Positions 13,283-15,484 of a stretch of DNA of 15,484 bases are shown here, piece by piece. The number at the start of each line of letters is the position of its first letter. The stretch's first letter is position 1. Below the pieces are notes generated by a model. That model worked only from the letters and a program-made list of their open reading frames with translations. It did no database searches and was not told the DNA's origin. Origin of the DNA: Hyphomicrobiales bacterium (GTDB lineage: Bacteria; Pseudomonadota; Alphaproteobacteria; Rhizobiales; Aestuariivirgaceae); the NCBI GenBank assembly GCA_020029455.1, contig JAIBJH010000035.1, positions 1 to 15,484 on the forward strand. The letters run 5' to 3'. The translations under genes were made by a program, and so were the position numbers.

Positions 13283-13939
13283 ATGACTCTTTCCCGGCGC
13301 ACACTGATCTTGTCATCCGCTGCGGTTGCGGTGGCTTTGGCCGCTGCGGCTGCGGTGTTGAGGCCATTCGGCGGGCCGCCCCGCCGCACACTCACCGCTG
13401 CGGAGAAGCAGTCCTGCAGCTTGACTGTCGAAGCGGTGGAGGGGCCTTACTGGGTCTCCGGCATGGGCGAACTGCCGGATGGCAATCTAAATGTGAAAGG
13501 CCTTGCCGGCGTTACCGTGGAAGTCTCGGGCCATGTCTATGATGGCGCGTCGGGCACGACTGCAATTCCAAACGCCGAAGTGGAAATCTGGCATGCCGAT
13601 TCTTCCGGCAGCTACCATCCCAATGGCAATGGCCCTGCCACGGGCTACAAGCCGGAGGAACTGGCCCTGCGCGGCTTTGTAAAAACCAACGCCGCCGGCG
13701 AATACCGCTTCACCACCATTTATCCCGGCGAATATACGGGCCGCGCCCGGCACTTCCACTTCAAGATCAGGGCGCCGGGAAAGCCCGAACTCACAACCCA
13801 GCTCATTGTTCCGGCGCGGCCTGGCGATACATTGACCTTCGATACTGATGACATCGCCGAAGGCCTGCCCAACTGCCAGCAGCTTGTCGTTGATGAAAGC
13901 ACAACACTCGCCCGCGCCAGTTTCGATTTCAGAATCTAG
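13283..13939 (+). CDS. Exported or anchored intradiol ring-cleavage dioxygenase-like protein (218 aa)
   Basis: Protocatechuate/catechol-type intradiol dioxygenase fold, normally a non-haem Fe(III) enzyme opening catechol rings. All four iron ligands are apparent: Tyr111 (WHADSSGSY), Tyr151 (TIYPGEY), His157 and His159 (GRARHFHF). The N-terminus has SRRTLIL and then a long Ala/Val hydrophobic stretch (10-25), suggesting Tat export or a membrane anchor. Two cysteines (45, 198) could form a disulfide. ATG at 13283 has AGGAG 5 nt upstream. It is divergent from the rim operon and convergent with an alcohol dehydrogenase. Catabolic partners (muconate or carboxymuconate genes) are absent, so the substrate is unknown. 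Secreted members of this fold are common and many lack proven activity. Confidence 0.87.
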   Translation: MTLSRRTLILSSAAVAVALAAAAAVLRPFGGPPRRTLTAAEKQSCSLTVEAVEGPYWVSGMGELPDGNLNVKGLAGVTVEVSGHVYDGASGTTAIPNAEVEIWHADSSGSYHPNGNGPATGYKPEELALRGFVKTNAAGEYRFTTIYPGEYTGRARHFHFKIRAPGKPELTTQLIVPARPGDTLTFDTDDIAEGLPNCQQLVVDESTTLARASFDFRI

Positions 13940-13959
13940 AGCGCGTCTCTTACAAAGTT

Positions 13960-14042
13960 CGTCATTCCCGCGAAGGCGGGAATCCAACTTTGTTTTTGGC
14001 GCGAGAGCTGGAAGTTGGACCCCCGCCTTCGCGGGGGTGACG
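13960..14042. repeat. Paired palindromic intergenic repeat (RPE/REP-like, two facing copies)
   Basis: Two 31-nt units face each other: 13960-13990 and its inverted copy 14012-14042, differing at four positions. Each holds an 8-bp-stem hairpin: ATTCCCGC/GCGGGAAT (13964-13983) and ACCCCCGC/GCGGGGGT (14019-14038). The four differences are compensatory, so both stems stay perfect. TTTGTTTTT follows the first hairpin on the plus strand, so the element may end transcription of the dioxygenase gene. This core is a common genome repeat in alphaproteobacteria, from memory. Confidence 0.75.
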
Positions 14043-14065
14043 ATTGGGATAAGCTCGCAGCTCAT

Positions 14066-15100
14066 CTACGGCTTGATGATCGTGATCCCCGTGCCTTCAA
14101 ACCTGTCCATGGCCATCAGTGCGGCTGGCGCTTCATCCAGCGGGATGTGACGGCCCACCAGTTTCTGCGGGCTGAGCAGCCCGCGCTCGATCATGCGGAA
14201 CATGGCAGGATAACGATGCGCCTGCATGCCATGGCTGCCCTTGATCTCGATTTCATGGGCAATGACCTTGTCCATCGGCATGGGCGCGCGCGCATGCTCG
14301 GCCAGCATCAGTCCCACCTGCACATGCCGCCCGCGCTTCCGAAGGCAGCGCACCGAATTCATCGCCGTCGCCGAATGCCCCAGCGCATCGATGGAAAGAT
14401 GCGCCCCGCCGCCGGTGATCTCGCGGATGGCATCGACCACTTTCACCTTCGATCCATTGACCAGCGCCGCCGCGCCCATCGTCTTGGCGAAGGCCAGCTT
14501 CTCATCGGTGAGGTCGATCGCCACCACATTGGCACCGATCGCCGAGGCAATCATGATGGCGGACAAGCCCACACCACCGCAGCCATGCACCGCCACCCAT
14601 TCGCCGGGCATGCAGCGGCCCTTGTCGATCACCGCGCTGAAGGAAGTCACGAAGCGGCAGCCCAGCCCCGCCGCTGTGGCAAACTCCATTGAATCCGGCA
14701 GCCGCACCACATTGAGGTCGGCATATTCCAGCGCAACATATTCCGCGAAGGAGCCCCAGCAGGTGAAGCCCGGCTGTACCTGGTTGTCGCAGATATGGTG
14801 ATGGCCCGTCGCGCATTCCGGGCAATGGCCGCAGCCTGAGACGAATGGCACAGTGATGCGCTCACCGCCCTTCCAGTTCTTCACCTCGCGCCCCACCGCC
14901 ATGATGGTACCCGCCAGTTCATGGCCCGGCACGTGGGGCAGCTTGATGTCGGCGTCATGCCCCATCCAGCCATGCCAGTCCGAGCGGCAAAGCCCCGTGG
15001 CTTCGACCTTCACCACAACGCCCGTGGGCGATGGCGTCGGGTCCGCCACTTTCTCGATCCGGGGCGGCTTCAGGAATTCATCGTAATAGACGGCGCGCAT
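14066..15100 (-). CDS. Zinc-dependent alcohol dehydrogenase, MDR superfamily (344 aa)
   Basis: NAD(P)-dependent oxidation of an alcohol or reduction of an aldehyde in the cytoplasm. Catalytic zinc ligands: Cys38 (GLCRSDWHGW), His60-Glu61 (PGHELAG) and Cys148 (GLGCRF). Structural zinc: Cys90, 93, 96 and 104 (CGHCPECATGHHHIC). The Rossmann nucleotide loop GCGGVG (173-178) is followed by Asp196 in VVAIDL, which favours NAD over NADP. The length is typical. ATG at 15100 (MRAVYYDEF) is the family-like start; the frame stays open to 15169 but the added residues look non-family and overlap the divergent EamA gene. The ribosome binding site is weak. An 8-bp-arm inverted repeat lies 17 bp upstream. 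Substrate not determinable. Confidence 0.93.
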   Translation of the reverse strand: MRAVYYDEFLKPPRIEKVADPTPSPTGVVVKVEATGLCRSDWHGWMGHDADIKLPHVPGHELAGTIMAVGREVKNWKGGERITVPFVSGCGHCPECATGHHHICDNQVQPGFTCWGSFAEYVALEYADLNVVRLPDSMEFATAAGLGCRFVTSFSAVIDKGRCMPGEWVAVHGCGGVGLSAIMIASAIGANVVAIDLTDEKLAFAKTMGAAALVNGSKVKVVDAIREITGGGAHLSIDALGHSATAMNSVRCLRKRGRHVQVGLMLAEHARAPMPMDKVIAHEIEIKGSHGMQAHRYPAMFRMIERGLLSPQKLVGRHIPLDEAPAALMAMDRFEGTGITIIKP

Positions 15101-15117
15101 GTGTTGAGGCAAATGAT

Positions 15118-15145
15118 CTTGCGTGGATGTGCCGCTACACGCAAG
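15118..15145. promoter_or_regulatory. Perfect inverted repeat between ADH and EamA genes, operator candidate
   Basis: CTTGCGTG (15118-15125), 12 nt, CACGCAAG (15138-15145). It is centred in the 56-bp gap between divergent start codons at 15100 and 15157. Geometry fits a dimeric regulator controlling both genes; no candidate regulator gene is adjacent in the window. Confidence 0.5.
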
Positions 15146-15156
15146 TCTGAGCGCCC

Positions 15157-15484
15157 ATGACAGACGCAAAGACCCTGTTTCTCGCCATTGCGGCGCCCTT
15201 CTGCTTCGGCATGGGCTTCACGCTGGCAAAGCCGGCGGTGGCGCATTTCCCGCCGCTGATGCTGGTGCTCTGCGCCTATATCTTCATCGCCGTTGCCACG
15301 TTCACCACCGTGAGGAGGCCCTTCCAGACGCCCTGGTATCACGCCCTGCTGATCACCAGTTTTGGCGTGACGCTGCAGGGCGCATTGGTTTTCCAAGGCG
15401 TGAAGGGCCTTGAGTCCACCACTGCCAACCTGCTGCTGCAGACGCAAGTGCCCGCCGCCGTCGCTCTGGGCTGGCTTGTGCTAG
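15157..15484 (+). CDS. EamA/DMT-family permease, N-terminal part (cut by window edge)
   Basis: A ten-helix inner-membrane drug/metabolite transporter family; substrate unknown. ATG at 15157 opens a frame of 109 codons to the window edge. Visible: a first membrane segment with LAIAAPFCFGMGFTLAKPA (residues 8-26), a second (about 32-48, LMLVLCAYIFIAVATF), a short RRPFQTPWYH loop and a third (LLITSFGVTLQGALVF), then the EamA-like VKGLESTTANLLLQTQ and start of a fourth helix. No strong ribosome binding site is seen. It is divergent from the alcohol dehydrogenase and shares its intergenic palindrome. The family call rests on the overall pattern and is good. Confidence 0.85.
   Translation, partial: MTDAKTLFLAIAAPFCFGMGFTLAKPAVAHFPPLMLVLCAYIFIAVATFTTVRRPFQTPWYHALLITSFGVTLQGALVFQGVKGLESTTANLLLQTQVPAAVALGWLVL

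Noticed and set aside
13487..14065. A 192-codon minus-strand frame opposite the dioxygenase
   Set aside because: It is antisense to a recognisable enzyme, and its N-terminal part is encoded by the palindromic repeats.
15101..15169. Upstream extension of the alcohol dehydrogenase by 23 residues
   Set aside because: It would overlap the divergent EamA gene and adds residues unlike the family N-terminus.

Overview
The window reads as GC-rich chromosome of an alphaproteobacterium, most likely Hyphomicrobiales (Rhizobiales)-like. This is inferred from codon usage, short palindromic intergenic repeats of the 'CATTCCCGCGAAGGCGGGAAT' type, PRC-barrel and CGNR/ABATE proteins, and protein signatures recalled from memory; no 16S or marker search was possible. 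There are no tRNA, rRNA, CRISPR, phage or transposase genes.

Layout, left to right. (1) 1-600, minus: 5' part of fhs, formate-tetrahydrofolate ligase. (2) 742-3527, minus: two exported proteins, a DUF2066 protein followed by a 613-aa lysine-rich, cysteine-containing protein of unknown function. They are divergent from a plus-strand CGNR zinc-finger/ABATE regulator (3564-4229). Only 36 bp separate the divergent start codons, and a 22-bp near-palindrome (TGTAACCT-N6-AGGTTACA) fills most of that gap. (3) 4263-9026, minus: a PRC-barrel protein, a 680-aa exported cysteine-containing unknown, a divergent HisD-family dehydrogenase and a MOSC protein. The last two overlap by 4 bp. (4) 9312-9779, plus: a small exported unknown. 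It is followed by about 325 bp without a gene, holding a 175-bp MITE-like inverted-repeat element. (5) 10105-13183, minus: a compact four-gene operon in transcription order RimB-type aspartic protease, RimK glutamate ligase, AstE/AspA-type zinc deacylase and Stf0 sulfotransferase, joined by 4-bp overlaps or a 3-bp gap. (6) 13283-13939, plus: a Tat-like/anchored intradiol dioxygenase. A paired palindromic repeat lies between it and a convergent zinc alcohol dehydrogenase (14066-15100, minus). (7) 15157-end, plus: start of an EamA/DMT permease, divergent from the alcohol dehydrogenase across a perfect 8-bp-arm inverted repeat.

How the genes may work together. The strongest functional unit is the RimB-RimK-AstE-Stf0 operon. 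It pairs a glutamate-adding ligase with a protease of the class known to trim such tails, then adds a deacylase and a PAPS-dependent sulfotransferase whose targets are unknown. The CGNR regulator, the palindrome and the DUF2066/lysine-rich pair look like a self-contained regulated envelope module. The HisD-like/MOSC pair is probably not histidine biosynthesis, because two zinc-ligand positions differ from the E. coli enzyme and no his genes are nearby.
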